Below are positions 21,266 to 29,677 of a stretch of 30,890 bases of DNA, in pieces. Source of the stretch: Sulfuricurvum sp. IAE1 (GTDB lineage: Bacteria > Campylobacterota > Campylobacteria > Campylobacterales > Sulfurimonadaceae); NCBI GenBank assembly GCA_945867285.1, contig CAMBHX010000003.1:1-30890 (forward strand), read 5' to 3'. The translations under genes and the position numbers were made by a program. A model generated the notes under the pieces. The model was not told where the DNA came from and ran no database searches. It worked only from the letters and a program-made list of their open reading frames with translations. Numbering within the stretch: the stretch's first letter is position 1; each line of letters opens with the position of its first letter.

Positions 21266-22209
21266 AAATAGCTGTATCAGCTTGCTTATTGGGTGAAAAA
21301 GTCCGCTTTGATGCAGGGCATAAACACGACCATTTTATCACCGATGAGCTGGGAAAATTTGCTTCGTTTGTCACTTTTTGCCCCGAACATTTAGCATTTG
21401 GAACTCCACGTCCTACCGTACGTTTGGTCAATGTGGAAGGGAATACCCGTGTCCACTCCAATAAAACAGGAGATGACCTCACTAATACACTGATACACAC
21501 GAGTCGTGATGAACTTTCAAAGCTAGAAAATGAACCGTTGTGCGGGATCATTTTCAAATCCAAATCTCCCAGTTGCGGTATGAATAGTGCCAAAATGTAT
21601 CTAACCAATGGCATGAGCGATGGAAAAGAAGATGGAGTTTTCATGGCGATGTGCCGTGAGCGTTATCCCCTGTTACCTATGGAAGAAGAAGGACGACTTC
21701 AAGATGCATGGTTACGGGAAAATTTTGTGATGCAACTCTTTGCGTTTGATAAGTTTGAACAATTCAAAGTATCACAACCAAATCTGGGTGATCTTGTCCG
21801 TTTTCATACTGTCCATAAGTTTTTGCTCCAATCCAAAGATGAAAAACTCTACCGAGAACTGGGCAACATCGTAGGCAACCGTGAAAGTTTATCGTTTGAA
21901 GTCTTGCTAGCGATGTATGAACTAGGATTTAAAACCGCCATCGGTCGCAAAAGTTCCATCAAAAAAACTCGAAATGTACTCGATCATTTGGCAGGATTTT
22001 TCAAAAAAGAGCTGACCAAAAGTGAAAAAGAGACACTCCGCGAACAAATTGACGATTTTGCCAACAAACTCACTCCTCTCATCGTCCCTCTCTCGACGAT
22101 TCATCTGTACGCCAAAAAATATGACACCCGCTATTTGCTTGACCAGACGTTTCTCAATCCCTACCCCAAAACATTGGCATTACGTTCTCATATCGATGGT
22201 GGAAAATAG
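21262..22209 (+). CDS. DUF523-DUF1722 fusion protein (TudS-like plus YbgA-like)
   Basis: Residues 1-140 are DUF523: SACLLGEKVRFDAGHKHD with C8, FCPE with C40, LCGIIFKSKSPSCGM with C94 and C105. Stand-alone DUF523 proteins include the [4Fe-4S] thiouracil desulfidase TudS, in which three cysteines hold the cluster; the set is present here. Residues 170-315 are DUF1722, as in E. coli YbgA, which is encoded next to phr. The function of DUF1722 is unknown. The start overlaps the regulator stop (ATGA), GGGAGT precedes it, and the photolyase starts two bases after its stop. Confidence 0.88.
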   Translation: MKIAVSACLLGEKVRFDAGHKHDHFITDELGKFASFVTFCPEHLAFGTPRPTVRLVNVEGNTRVHSNKTGDDLTNTLIHTSRDELSKLENEPLCGIIFKSKSPSCGMNSAKMYLTNGMSDGKEDGVFMAMCRERYPLLPMEEEGRLQDAWLRENFVMQLFAFDKFEQFKVSQPNLGDLVRFHTVHKFLLQSKDEKLYRELGNIVGNRESLSFEVLLAMYELGFKTAIGRKSSIKKTRNVLDHLAGFFKKELTKSEKETLREQIDDFANKLTPLIVPLSTIHLYAKKYDTRYLLDQTFLNPYPKTLALRSHIDGGK

Positions 22210-22211
22210 TC

Positions 22212-23582
22212 GTGCGACGGATTTTGTGGTTCCGACGTGATTTACGAGTAGACGATAATCGGCTGTTGGAACTTGGGGGCGATGTGCTCCCAATCTTTAT
22301 TTTCGACTCTACTATCTTGGATCGTCTCCCATCCAACGACCGGCGCATGACGTTTATTTTTACGGCATTGATGCGTCTCAAAGAGGACTTGGCACGTCAT
22401 GGGTGTAATCTCGCACTTTTTTACGGGAAACCCACCGACGTTTTTACGTGGCTTGTGACACAACACTCCTTTCATGAAGTGTGTGCATCGGGAGACTATG
22501 ACATCTATGCACTTGAGCGAGACCGTGACGTCTCTCATATTCTCGAATTTAACCCTATCCATGACACCTATATCTTTGAACCAGAAGAAGTACTCAAAAA
22601 TGATGGTTCGCCCTATCTCGTCTTTACCCCATTTTACAACAAAGCCAAAACCCTCTTTCACCCAAGACACCAAGAAAAAGCCTCTTTTGGAGACAATCAC
22701 CTCATCGACTTTGATTGCTCACACCTCCACCACATAGACCATCAGCAACACACCCTCTTGCCCCCAACTCTCGAATCATTAGGATTCGAACCACAAACTT
22801 TGACCGCACACCAACAGATGACCCCCCACGAAAAGTTGGAGTGTTTTGCCAAAAAACTCTCCGACTATCCCAAAGCCAGAGACATCATGAGCCTAATGGG
22901 GACATCGGGTATGGGTGCTGATTTACGGTTTGGTACCATCAGCGTACGCACGCTACTACGATGGCTTGTGGAGCGTAAAAAAGAGGGAGTTGATACCGAG
23001 CCATTTTTTCGTCAGCTGATTTTTAGAGATTTTTACGCCATGTTACTCTATCATTTTCCCCAACTGGAATCTGAGAACTTTCGCTACCATTTCAAAGGAA
23101 TCGAAAACGTCGAAACCTTCAAAGCCTTTTGCACCGCACAAACGGGAGTTCCCATCGTCGATGCAGGGGTGAGACAGTTATTAGAAACAGGAGAAATGCA
23201 TAATCGTGTTCGTATGATTTGTGCGAGTTTTTTGACCAAAAATCTGCTATTGCCATGGCAGTGGGGAGAACAGTTTTTTGCCCAGTATCTCATGGATTAT
23301 GATGCATCAAGTAATATATTGTCGTGGCAATGGAGTGCTGGTACTGGCGTTGACCCCCAACCCTATTTTCGTATTTTCAATCCTTATACACAAACACTTC
23401 GATTTGACAAAGAGGGAATGTACATTAAACACTATTTACCTCAAGTGCGTGAGGTTCCAGCAAAATTTTTATCCGATGAAACACTGCTCACACATTACAC
23501 AATCATCGACTATCCTAAACCCATTGTCAATCACAAAGTAAGTTCCAAAAAAGCGTTAGATCACTTCAAGAGTTCGTTATAA
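22212..23582 (+). CDS. phrB: Class I CPD-type deoxyribodipyrimidine photolyase
   Basis: It uses blue/UV-A light and FADH to split cyclobutane pyrimidine dimers in DNA. The start is GTG two bases after the upstream gene, with MRRILWFRRDLRVDDN typical for the antenna-binding domain. The FAD and DNA-binding half has PIVDAGVRQLLETGEMHNRVRM, then SFLTKNLLLPWQWGE, ILSWQWSAGTGVDPQPYFRI and FNPYTQ. Length 456 aa is normal. Trp residues of the electron-transfer chain appear conserved. It is the last gene of the overlapping operon that begins near 18046 and lies eight bases from the convergent diguanylate cyclase gene. CPD rather than 6-4 specificity follows from family resemblance. Confidence 0.95.
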   Translation: MRRILWFRRDLRVDDNRLLELGGDVLPIFIFDSTILDRLPSNDRRMTFIFTALMRLKEDLARHGCNLALFYGKPTDVFTWLVTQHSFHEVCASGDYDIYALERDRDVSHILEFNPIHDTYIFEPEEVLKNDGSPYLVFTPFYNKAKTLFHPRHQEKASFGDNHLIDFDCSHLHHIDHQQHTLLPPTLESLGFEPQTLTAHQQMTPHEKLECFAKKLSDYPKARDIMSLMGTSGMGADLRFGTISVRTLLRWLVERKKEGVDTEPFFRQLIFRDFYAMLLYHFPQLESENFRYHFKGIENVETFKAFCTAQTGVPIVDAGVRQLLETGEMHNRVRMICASFLTKNLLLPWQWGEQFFAQYLMDYDASSNILSWQWSAGTGVDPQPYFRIFNPYTQTLRFDKEGMYIKHYLPQVREVPAKFLSDETLLTHYTIIDYPKPIVNHKVSSKKALDHFKSSL

Positions 23583-23590
23583 GAAATCTC

Positions 23591-25453
23591 CTAACTATCC
23601 ATTTCACTATTGCACTTCACCTGATTACGACCTAATTCTTTTGCTTTATATAACAGATCATCAGCAGATTTATACAGTGTATTTTCACTGCTAATATTGA
23701 ATCCTTTATCACAAAACTGCCCTATCGAAATTGTAACAAAGGGGCTAGCTGTATTATAAGCGTGAGGAATCTTTAGTTCTTCGATCATCAAACGCAAACT
23801 CTCTCCAAAATCACAAACAAGCTGACTCTGTGAAACTCGAACAAGTAATGCAAATTCTTCTCCACCAATTCTAAAACAATAATCATCTGAACGCTTTAAT
23901 GCATTGCACAGAGTTTGGGCAACCGTCATCAAAACAGTATCACCCGCTTGGTGTCCATAATGATCGTTATAAAGCTTGAAATAATCGACGTCAATCATAT
24001 AAAAACAAACCTTGTCATTATTACGCTTTGCAGTCTTGACAAACTTTGGAAACATCTGATCAAAATAACGTCGGTTATAAATACCTGTCAAGCTGTCGGT
24101 AATAGACATCTCTTCAAGACGTTTTTTATCGGTAATATCATGTCGAATAGCTGCGTAACCTGTTTTATTTCCCTCTTCATCAAAAAGTGGATGCACTGTA
24201 GTCTCAGCCCAGTAATAGGTCCCATCTTTTTTCTTATTTTTAATTTCACCTTGCCACACACCATTGTTGGACAATATAAGCCACATAGCTTTATACAGTG
24301 ATGCAGGCATATCGGGATGACGTATAATTCTGTGATTTTTACCTATTAATTCTTCTCGTGAATATCCTGATATAGCACAAAAAGCACTTGAAGCACTAAC
24401 AATTTTCCCCTCTAAATCCGTTGTTGAAGTGATAACGTTTTGATCAATTAGTTCAACATAATTCAACACCTCTTTATGTGCTATCTCAGATTCTAGAATA
24501 CTTTCATCAAGTTTGCTAATAATTTTATGAAAACCCCAATTGATCCCTATCACCAGCAATATCAGCAACACAACCAAAAAAGAGATCATTTCTATTAGAT
24601 TATTCATAAAGTCATTTTTGATAAGGGTAATATCATTAATAAAGACCGCCTTCCCGACCGTCTTTCCTCTAAAATCACTCACATCAAACGAATAGATAGC
24701 ATATGTCTTATCACTAATTTTACAATGTCGAAATACTTCAAAACTATAGCAACTTTGTTTCAAAGCATCTAATAATATAGTATCCCCAAGTGCGCTGTAT
24801 TGGAGAGCATACTCTCCAATAGTGTAGCGTGATCCATTCAACTCCAAAGGTTTTTTAATAAAAAGCGCCCCTTTTAATCCGATTAAATCTTCCATTTCAC
24901 TAAAAATTTCGTCCGGGCGACTCGTAAACTCTAAAATCCCAATATAGCGATTTTGATCAAAAATAGGAGAAATAGAGTGATACGCCAAATGGTCTGACTC
25001 TAATTCAAAACCATGTAATGCTTGTTGTGTTGTTACTGCACTGTTGATAATAGGACGTGATGCTGCGACATTATCATCAAACTTTTGCGGCTGATGCATA
25101 CGCAAAAGAACCGTTCCATCACTAAGATAAAAATTCATCCGAGAGAGAAATTCATTACTTGATTTGAGCGTTTTCCAACGTCCGTTGGAAAGCTCTTGCA
25201 ATCCTTTTCGGTCTTTGGCTATGATGGCTTCTTTTACCCCATCTGAGGAAATATTTGCACGAGAACGAGTCTCATAAAAAGCATTTTGTTTTTGTAAAAT
25301 TTTCGTGAAGGTAGAATTGACGGTATGAAGATAGGTTTGCTCAGTTTCTTGGAGCTTTTGATTTTGATGCCAATACAATATGAAAGTAAATAAAAATGCA
25401 AAAATAGTCAAAAGAGTAACAACAAACAAAAGTGTTTTATTTTTTGAACTCAT
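23591..25453 (-). CDS. Membrane-bound sensor diguanylate cyclase (Cache-like, PAS, GGDEF)
   Basis: This 620-residue protein should make cyclic di-GMP. A first membrane segment (about 7-27) and a second (about 285-308) enclose a periplasmic Cache-like sensor of 255 residues containing GFELESDHLAYHSISPIF. A PAS domain spans about 340-455 with SREELIGKNHRIIRHPDMP, similar to aerotaxis-type PAS. The GGDEF domain (460-615) has SLTGIYNRRYFDQ and the active site GGEEF. RSDD five residues before it is an intact inhibitory I-site. It is the only gene on its transcript; a -10 box lies at 25479-25484. The signal is unknown. Confidence 0.92.
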   Translation of the reverse strand: MSSKNKTLLFVVTLLTIFAFLFTFILYWHQNQKLQETEQTYLHTVNSTFTKILQKQNAFYETRSRANISSDGVKEAIIAKDRKGLQELSNGRWKTLKSSNEFLSRMNFYLSDGTVLLRMHQPQKFDDNVAASRPIINSAVTTQQALHGFELESDHLAYHSISPIFDQNRYIGILEFTSRPDEIFSEMEDLIGLKGALFIKKPLELNGSRYTIGEYALQYSALGDTILLDALKQSCYSFEVFRHCKISDKTYAIYSFDVSDFRGKTVGKAVFINDITLIKNDFMNNLIEMISFLVVLLILLVIGINWGFHKIISKLDESILESEIAHKEVLNYVELIDQNVITSTTDLEGKIVSASSAFCAISGYSREELIGKNHRIIRHPDMPASLYKAMWLILSNNGVWQGEIKNKKKDGTYYWAETTVHPLFDEEGNKTGYAAIRHDITDKKRLEEMSITDSLTGIYNRRYFDQMFPKFVKTAKRNNDKVCFYMIDVDYFKLYNDHYGHQAGDTVLMTVAQTLCNALKRSDDYCFRIGGEEFALLVRVSQSQLVCDFGESLRLMIEELKIPHAYNTASPFVTISIGQFCDKGFNISSENTLYKSADDLLYKAKELGRNQVKCNSEMDS

Positions 25454-25478
25454 ATTACAATCAACCTATAACACTAAG

Positions 25479-25484
25479 ATTATA
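25479..25484 (-). promoter_or_regulatory. -10 box for the diguanylate cyclase gene
   Basis: TATAAT on the minus strand, about 26 bases before the ATG at 25453. No clear Shine-Dalgarno is seen in the leader (GGTTGATTGTAAT). Confidence 0.5.
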
Positions 25485-25526
25485 GTGAGAATACATCAAT
25501 GTTTCTTATAGTAATCTAAATAAAAT

Positions 25527-26387
25527 TTATCCTACAGCAACAATCTCTCGAAATGCTCTTTCAAAGGTTGGATAATTAAACTCAAATCCTTCTTGTATTA
25601 GAACAGCAGGGACAGCCTCTTTGCTATCGAGCATCACTGCTGAGCCCTCACCAAAAATCAATCTAACAACCCAAGCAGGCACACTCAAAAATGTTGGTCG
25701 ATGAAGTTCAACTCCCATGATACGTGTTTGCTGAGTATTAGTGAGTGGATGTGGGGCAGTAAAATTGACGATTCCTTGGATATGTGAATGGTTGATCAAA
25801 AAATCATACCCTCGTACCAAATCATCAATATGTATCCATGAAACAACTTGTGATCCCTCCCCCATTTTTCCACCCAAACCCATCTTAAACGGAGGAAGCA
25901 TTTTTGCCATAGCACCGCCATTTTTGCCATATACAACACCAAAACGGGTTGCACATACACGAGTACGAGATGATTGGGCGCCAAAAGCTATAGCCTCCCA
26001 ATCTCTCACCAATGTTGCCAAGAAGTCAGTAGCATACTCATGCGATTGCTCATTATGGCGATGCTTTTCATCATAGATACCTACTGCAGAAGCATTGATA
26101 TAGGTATGGGGAGGATTGTGCGATGCTTTTATCGCATCCACAAGCTTTTGGGTACTCTCTAGACGGCTTTGACGTAAAATGACTTTATAATCATCACTCC
26201 AGCGTCCTATGATATTTGCACCAGATAGATTGATAACCACGTCAGCATTATCTAGACATTCGACAATACTCTCTATCGATGTTGATGAACGAATACTAAG
26301 AGTGACTACTTCATACTTATTTTGAAGAAAAAACGCCTTGAGAGCACTTCCAAGGAATCCGCTACTTCCGCACAATACAATTTTCAT
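25527..26387 (-). CDS. TIGR01777-family epimerase (YfcH-like), DUF1731
   Basis: This extended-SDR family protein of 286 residues binds NAD(P) through GSSGFLGSALKAFF (8-21). The family features VINLSGANIIGRWSDDYK and YINASAVGIYDE are present, followed by a C-terminal DUF1731 region ending GFEFNYPTFERAFREI. In plants and cyanobacteria a relative acts in cell-division morphology; the substrate in bacteria is not known. It lies 19 bases after the UbiB-family gene on the same strand with AAGGAATA before the ATG, so it closes that operon. Length and motifs are normal for the family. Confidence 0.88.
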   Translation of the reverse strand: MKIVLCGSSGFLGSALKAFFLQNKYEVVTLSIRSSTSIESIVECLDNADVVINLSGANIIGRWSDDYKVILRQSRLESTQKLVDAIKASHNPPHTYINASAVGIYDEKHRHNEQSHEYATDFLATLVRDWEAIAFGAQSSRTRVCATRFGVVYGKNGGAMAKMLPPFKMGLGGKMGEGSQVVSWIHIDDLVRGYDFLINHSHIQGIVNFTAPHPLTNTQQTRIMGVELHRPTFLSVPAWVVRLIFGEGSAVMLDSKEAVPAVLIQEGFEFNYPTFERAFREIVAVG

Positions 26388-26406
26388 TTTTATTCCTTAA
26401 GTAGTT

Positions 26407-27939
26407 TTATCGATACCACAATCGCATCATCGCAGCACCCAACAAACCATAAGCCAACTCGTGCACACCACCCATCCATGCTCCCATGGCTCCAAGAGCT
26501 AACATCAATGCCAACACAATCGGGCGAAGAGCATTTTGGAGGTTTTGAGAAATACTCTCTAACTGTAGGGGTGAGAGTTCCACCATCAGTTCTCCACGGC
26601 TCGCACGTCGAAGAGTCTCACGCAAGGCTTGGACATCTTGGGGGATATGTTTGATCTCATCGATAATACTTTCTATAATGGAGTCTTTCATCCCTAATGC
26701 TTTGGGAATATTACGCTGCAAAATAGGCAAAATATCTTTGATTCCATTAAAATTTTCGATATACGTCGTCCCTAGACCCTCGATGATGGCACTCACTCGC
26801 AAAATATAGATTGCCTCTTGAGGGAGTTTGAACGGAAGATTTCGGGTCTGTTCCAATACCGCAAATGCGAGTTCTTGCATACTGCTGCTGTCCAACGCAT
26901 CATTGGCAAATATCTCAAACATCCGTTGGGTAAACTCAGCAAGCTCAGCTACGGGTGCATCATATGCCACCGTCCCCAAACGCTTGGAGGCACTCACGTA
27001 GGCTTCATAGTCTTGTTCATTGGCGGCACGTAAAAGCTCGATGATGGCGATACGTGTCGGATTGGAAACCCGCTTGACCATTCCAAAATCCAACAGTACC
27101 AGCTGACCATCAGGAGTCACTAGAAGGTTACCCGGGTGAGGATCGGCGTGAAAGTACCCTTGTACTAGCATCTGATCGGTATAGAATCGTACCAATTTGT
27201 CGATGAGTGGGATAATGTCAATACCGCTATTGACGATAGACTCTCGATCATCAAACCGCCACCCGCTCTCAAAACTCATCACCAATGCGTCATCACAACT
27301 CAATTGTCCATAGGGGATAGGAAAAATTACCCCTGCATTTGCATACAGTCTTGAAAATTTTTCGAGATTAGCACGCTCTTGATGCATGCTGCATTCTTGG
27401 ACAATCATGACCGCAAACTCAGAAATCACTGACTCGACGGAATGGCGTGTTGTATGAGAAAAAAGTGGTCGGAAAATACGATTGAAAAAAGAGACGATGC
27501 GTATATCTGCACGAACACGTTTTTCTATCCCCTCACGTCGTAACTTCACTGCAACTTTTGTCCCATCCTCCAACCATGCCTCATGCACCTGACCAATTGA
27601 AGCAGAGGCAATCGGGGTAGGTTCAAAACGCTCAAATGGAAGTATTGGGAAAGCACGACTCATAACACGTCTATACTCCTGTGCAGACATTGGTGGAAGA
27701 TCATCATGAAGAGTTTTGAGAGCATTCAGATACTGAGATTCAAAGAAATCGTTGCGAGTAGCGAGGACTTGAGCTAGTTTGATAAAACTGGCGCCCAATT
27801 GAGTAATGGTATGTGCAAGTGCTTGAGGCGGCAAAGGAGCCACCAAAAAAAATTGCTTCTTTTTTTTGATCAGCAGATAAAATGACAATAAAAGCCGGAA
27901 AACACTCCACAATCGATACGGTGAATACAAAAAAATCAC
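26407..27939 (-). CDS. UbiB/ABC1 (AarF, ADCK) family atypical kinase
   Basis: The 510-residue protein has the protein-kinase-like fold of the UbiB family. ASFIKLAQVLATR (about 50-62) corresponds to the KxGQ region, though the usual KFGQ reads KLAQ. ASASIGQVHEAWL is the Ala-rich nucleotide loop, VAVKLRREGI carries the ATP-site Lys, and YFHADPHPGNLLV and LLDFGMVKR are the catalytic and metal motifs. Two hydrophobic segments at the C-terminus should anchor it. UbiB assists ubiquinone synthesis in other bacteria, but Campylobacterota normally use menaquinone, so quinone or lipid handling in general is safer. It overlaps the phasin-like gene by four bases. Confidence 0.9.
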   Translation of the reverse strand: MIFLYSPYRLWSVFRLLLSFYLLIKKKKQFFLVAPLPPQALAHTITQLGASFIKLAQVLATRNDFFESQYLNALKTLHDDLPPMSAQEYRRVMSRAFPILPFERFEPTPIASASIGQVHEAWLEDGTKVAVKLRREGIEKRVRADIRIVSFFNRIFRPLFSHTTRHSVESVISEFAVMIVQECSMHQERANLEKFSRLYANAGVIFPIPYGQLSCDDALVMSFESGWRFDDRESIVNSGIDIIPLIDKLVRFYTDQMLVQGYFHADPHPGNLLVTPDGQLVLLDFGMVKRVSNPTRIAIIELLRAANEQDYEAYVSASKRLGTVAYDAPVAELAEFTQRMFEIFANDALDSSSMQELAFAVLEQTRNLPFKLPQEAIYILRVSAIIEGLGTTYIENFNGIKDILPILQRNIPKALGMKDSIIESIIDEIKHIPQDVQALRETLRRASRGELMVELSPLQLESISQNLQNALRPIVLALMLALGAMGAWMGGVHELAYGLLGAAMMRLWYR

Positions 27940-28190
27940 GATCGTAGCGCTTCGATGTCCTTTTTCGTAGCAAGTCCCAGTTCTTCAATCACCTCTTTGA
28001 TAGCGGTTTTGAGCTCATCTTTGAGTCTAGTCTCTTCATTTTCACCCTTGGTTTTTAGACTCTCTAAAAAACTCTTGGTATCGGTTGTATTAATCTTCCC
28101 TTTTTCTTCGAGTTTTTTGAGCTCTTCTTCTACTTTTTCTTTGATTAATAATGCCCCGCCTATTCCGGTATACAATAATTCTTTTAACAT
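27936..28190 (-). CDS. Phasin-like small coiled-coil protein, 84 aa
   Basis: A short hydrophobic start (MLKELLYTGIGGALLIKEKV) leads into a long Glu/Lys-rich helix with heptad character, and it ends EELGLATKKDIEALRS. This matches the plan of phasin-like or poly(hydroxyalkanoate) granule-associated small proteins. No granule-synthesis gene is in the window, so a role with UbiB at the membrane is equally possible. GGAGC precedes the ATG and a minus-strand TATAAT lies at 28217-28222. Its end overlaps the UbiB-family start by four bases, implying coupled translation; it is the first gene of the three-gene operon. Confidence 0.75.
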   Translation of the reverse strand: MLKELLYTGIGGALLIKEKVEEELKKLEEKGKINTTDTKSFLESLKTKGENEETRLKDELKTAIKEVIEELGLATKKDIEALRS

Positions 28191-28216
28191 GATATGCTCC
28201 TGTAAAATATTAGAAC

Positions 28217-28222
28217 ATTATA
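28217..28222 (-). promoter_or_regulatory. -10 box for the phasin-like/UbiB operon
   Basis: TATAAT on the minus strand, 27 bases upstream of the ATG at 28190; GGAGC follows as ribosome binding site. Confidence 0.55.
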
Positions 28223-28303
28223 GAGCTAAATCGGATAACATCGGTATGAGTTTTTTGTCAGTTGGAGATATTTTTATTTAACGTTTAACGACTGAGACTT
28301 ATC

Positions 28304-28333
28304 TTGACACATATGGCTGCGGTTTTTGATAAT
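28304..28333 (+). promoter_or_regulatory. Sigma-70-like promoter with consensus -35
   Basis: TTGACA (28304-28309), 18-base spacer, GATAAT (28328-28333). This is one of few matches to a full -35/-10 pair in the window. It would give a leader of about 160 bases before the SDR gene or a separate short RNA. Confidence 0.5.
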
Positions 28334-28490
28334 TTTGATAGTTTAGCATAAGTTTTGAGCATAAACAGGCGTCAGTCGCCAAATATCAACAACTTAGTTT
28401 GCTATACAATATAACTCAATTGTGTCATAGAAAATAAAAGATAAAAATTCAATCGCCATATAAACCCTACGAAGTAACTGTAATACCCTC

Positions 28491-28496
28491 TATAAT
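28491..28496 (+). promoter_or_regulatory. TATAAT six bases before the SDR start codon (possible leaderless transcript)
   Basis: The distance to the ATG at 28503 places transcription start at or next to the A of the start codon. No Shine-Dalgarno is present upstream. A leaderless mRNA is therefore possible; a longer leader from 28304 is the alternative. Confidence 0.4.
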
Positions 28497-28502
28497 ACTA
28501 AA

Positions 28503-29270
28503 ATGAAAAAATATACAAAACCTTTGACTATATGGATTGTTGGTGCTAGCAGCGGCATAGGACTTGAACTACTCAAGAGATGGTTAGAAGAGGGTCACAA
28601 CATAGTAGCTTCCTCTCGTAACGCGCAAAGCTCAACAGAACTACTTGAATTACAATCAACCTATTTTGATCGCTTGATACTACTGGATCTAGATGTCTCT
28701 ACTTCGCAAGATTGTTCACAAATCGCACAACAAGCATGGGATGGTTTTGGTCACCTGGACCGATGGTTTTACAATGCCGGAGCATATGATGTCCTCAAAC
28801 AAGAGAATTGGGAACTAGCGAAGTTTGAGACTATGATGCAAACCAACTACATGGGGGCAGTACGGCTCATGATTCCCCTCTCTGCTTATTTCACTGCCCA
28901 AGGATATGGGGAATGGGTCTGGAATTCGAGCCTCTCGAGCTACTTCGGTCTCCCCTACGGTGGAGCCTACAGCGCACCCAAAGCAGCGTTGGTAAATCTA
29001 GCCGAATCAATCCAGCCAGAACTCAAAGCAAAAGGGATAAATCTGCGCATCATCAATCATGGTTTTGTCAAAACACGCCTAACGAGTAAAAATACGTTTA
29101 CTATGCCTCAACTTATGCAGCCTCACGACGCAGCGCAACAGATCGCAGATGCGCTTGAGAATGAAAAAGGATTTGAGATACGATTTCCGAAGCTTCTCAC
29201 CTTTATACTGGCACTTGTCCGTTTTATCCCCTATTCATGGTCACTGCGACTGACCCAAAAAGCACTGTGA
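28503..29270 (+). CDS. Short-chain dehydrogenase/reductase
   Basis: This classical SDR of 255 residues has the NAD(P)-binding VGASSGIG (13-20), NAG (91-93) and the catalytic set Ser142/143, Tyr156 and Lys160 in YSAPK. SRN near 38-40 after the second strand hints at NADP. The C-terminal 25 residues are hydrophobic (LLTFILALVRFIPYSW) and may touch the membrane. The substrate is not deducible. The start ATG has no Shine-Dalgarno but a TATAAT directly upstream. Its TGA overlaps the next ATG by one base, so the three-gene operon SDR-SnoaL-MFS is translationally coupled. Confidence 0.9.
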   Translation: MKKYTKPLTIWIVGASSGIGLELLKRWLEEGHNIVASSRNAQSSTELLELQSTYFDRLILLDLDVSTSQDCSQIAQQAWDGFGHLDRWFYNAGAYDVLKQENWELAKFETMMQTNYMGAVRLMIPLSAYFTAQGYGEWVWNSSLSSYFGLPYGGAYSAPKAALVNLAESIQPELKAKGINLRIINHGFVKTRLTSKNTFTMPQLMQPHDAAQQIADALENEKGFEIRFPKLLTFILALVRFIPYSWSLRLTQKAL

Positions 29271-29677
29271 TGAAGCCTGTAGATAAATATTGTGAATTTT
29301 TTGCTTCTCTCACACCTCAGTTCAAAGACGAGACATTTTATGAGGTTTTTGCGCCCGATGCGGTGTTTGAAGATCCATTTCAGCGTGTATGCACCATAGA
29401 AGATATCACTACTGTTTTTCGTCATATGTACACAACACTCAATAATCCAAAGTTTATTATAAAAGAATCCATGAGTCATGAAAATAGCGGCTACATTCGA
29501 TGGGAGTTTGTCTACGATACCAACCGCTTTGAGGGGGTGAGTCATGTTGTGTTTAATGATGAGGGACTTGTTGTATCACACCGTGATTTTTGGGATGCCG
29601 CCTCCAATGTCTATGAGACAATACCGCTCTTGGGTGCTATTTTACGTCTGATCAAACATAAGATCAAAGCCTCATAA
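29270..29677 (+). CDS. SnoaL-like / nuclear transport factor 2-fold protein
   Basis: This is a small cone-shaped-barrel (NTF2-like) protein of 135 residues, with DKYCEFFASLTPQFK, YEVFAPDAVFEDPFQR, GYIRWEFVYDT and VSHRDFWDAASNVYE. I start at the ATG at 29270, which overlaps the SDR stop as TGATG; a start at 29237 would run 34 bases back into the SDR gene. Such folds act as isomerases, hydratases or ligand binders, and this one matches the type found beside SDR genes in clusters that also contain photolyase. Its stop overlaps the transporter ATG (TAATG). The activity is unknown. Confidence 0.85.
   Translation: MKPVDKYCEFFASLTPQFKDETFYEVFAPDAVFEDPFQRVCTIEDITTVFRHMYTTLNNPKFIIKESMSHENSGYIRWEFVYDTNRFEGVSHVVFNDEGLVVSHRDFWDAASNVYETIPLLGAILRLIKHKIKAS

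Larger units (their letters stand above)
28191..28502. other. 312-base divergent spacer before the SDR operon
   Basis: No gene is supported. It contains the minus-strand -10 for the phasin-like gene (28217-28222), a tandem 7-mer TTTAACG-TTTAACG (28277-28290) and a consensus-like plus-strand promoter (28304-28333). A small hairpin GGCG-TCAGT-CGCC (28368-28380) and a further TATAAT immediately before the SDR gene (28491-28496) follow. Confidence 0.7.

Noticed and set aside
22242..22700. 152-codon minus-strand frame
   Set aside because: Lies inside the photolyase gene on the other strand; photolyase motifs occupy the true frame.
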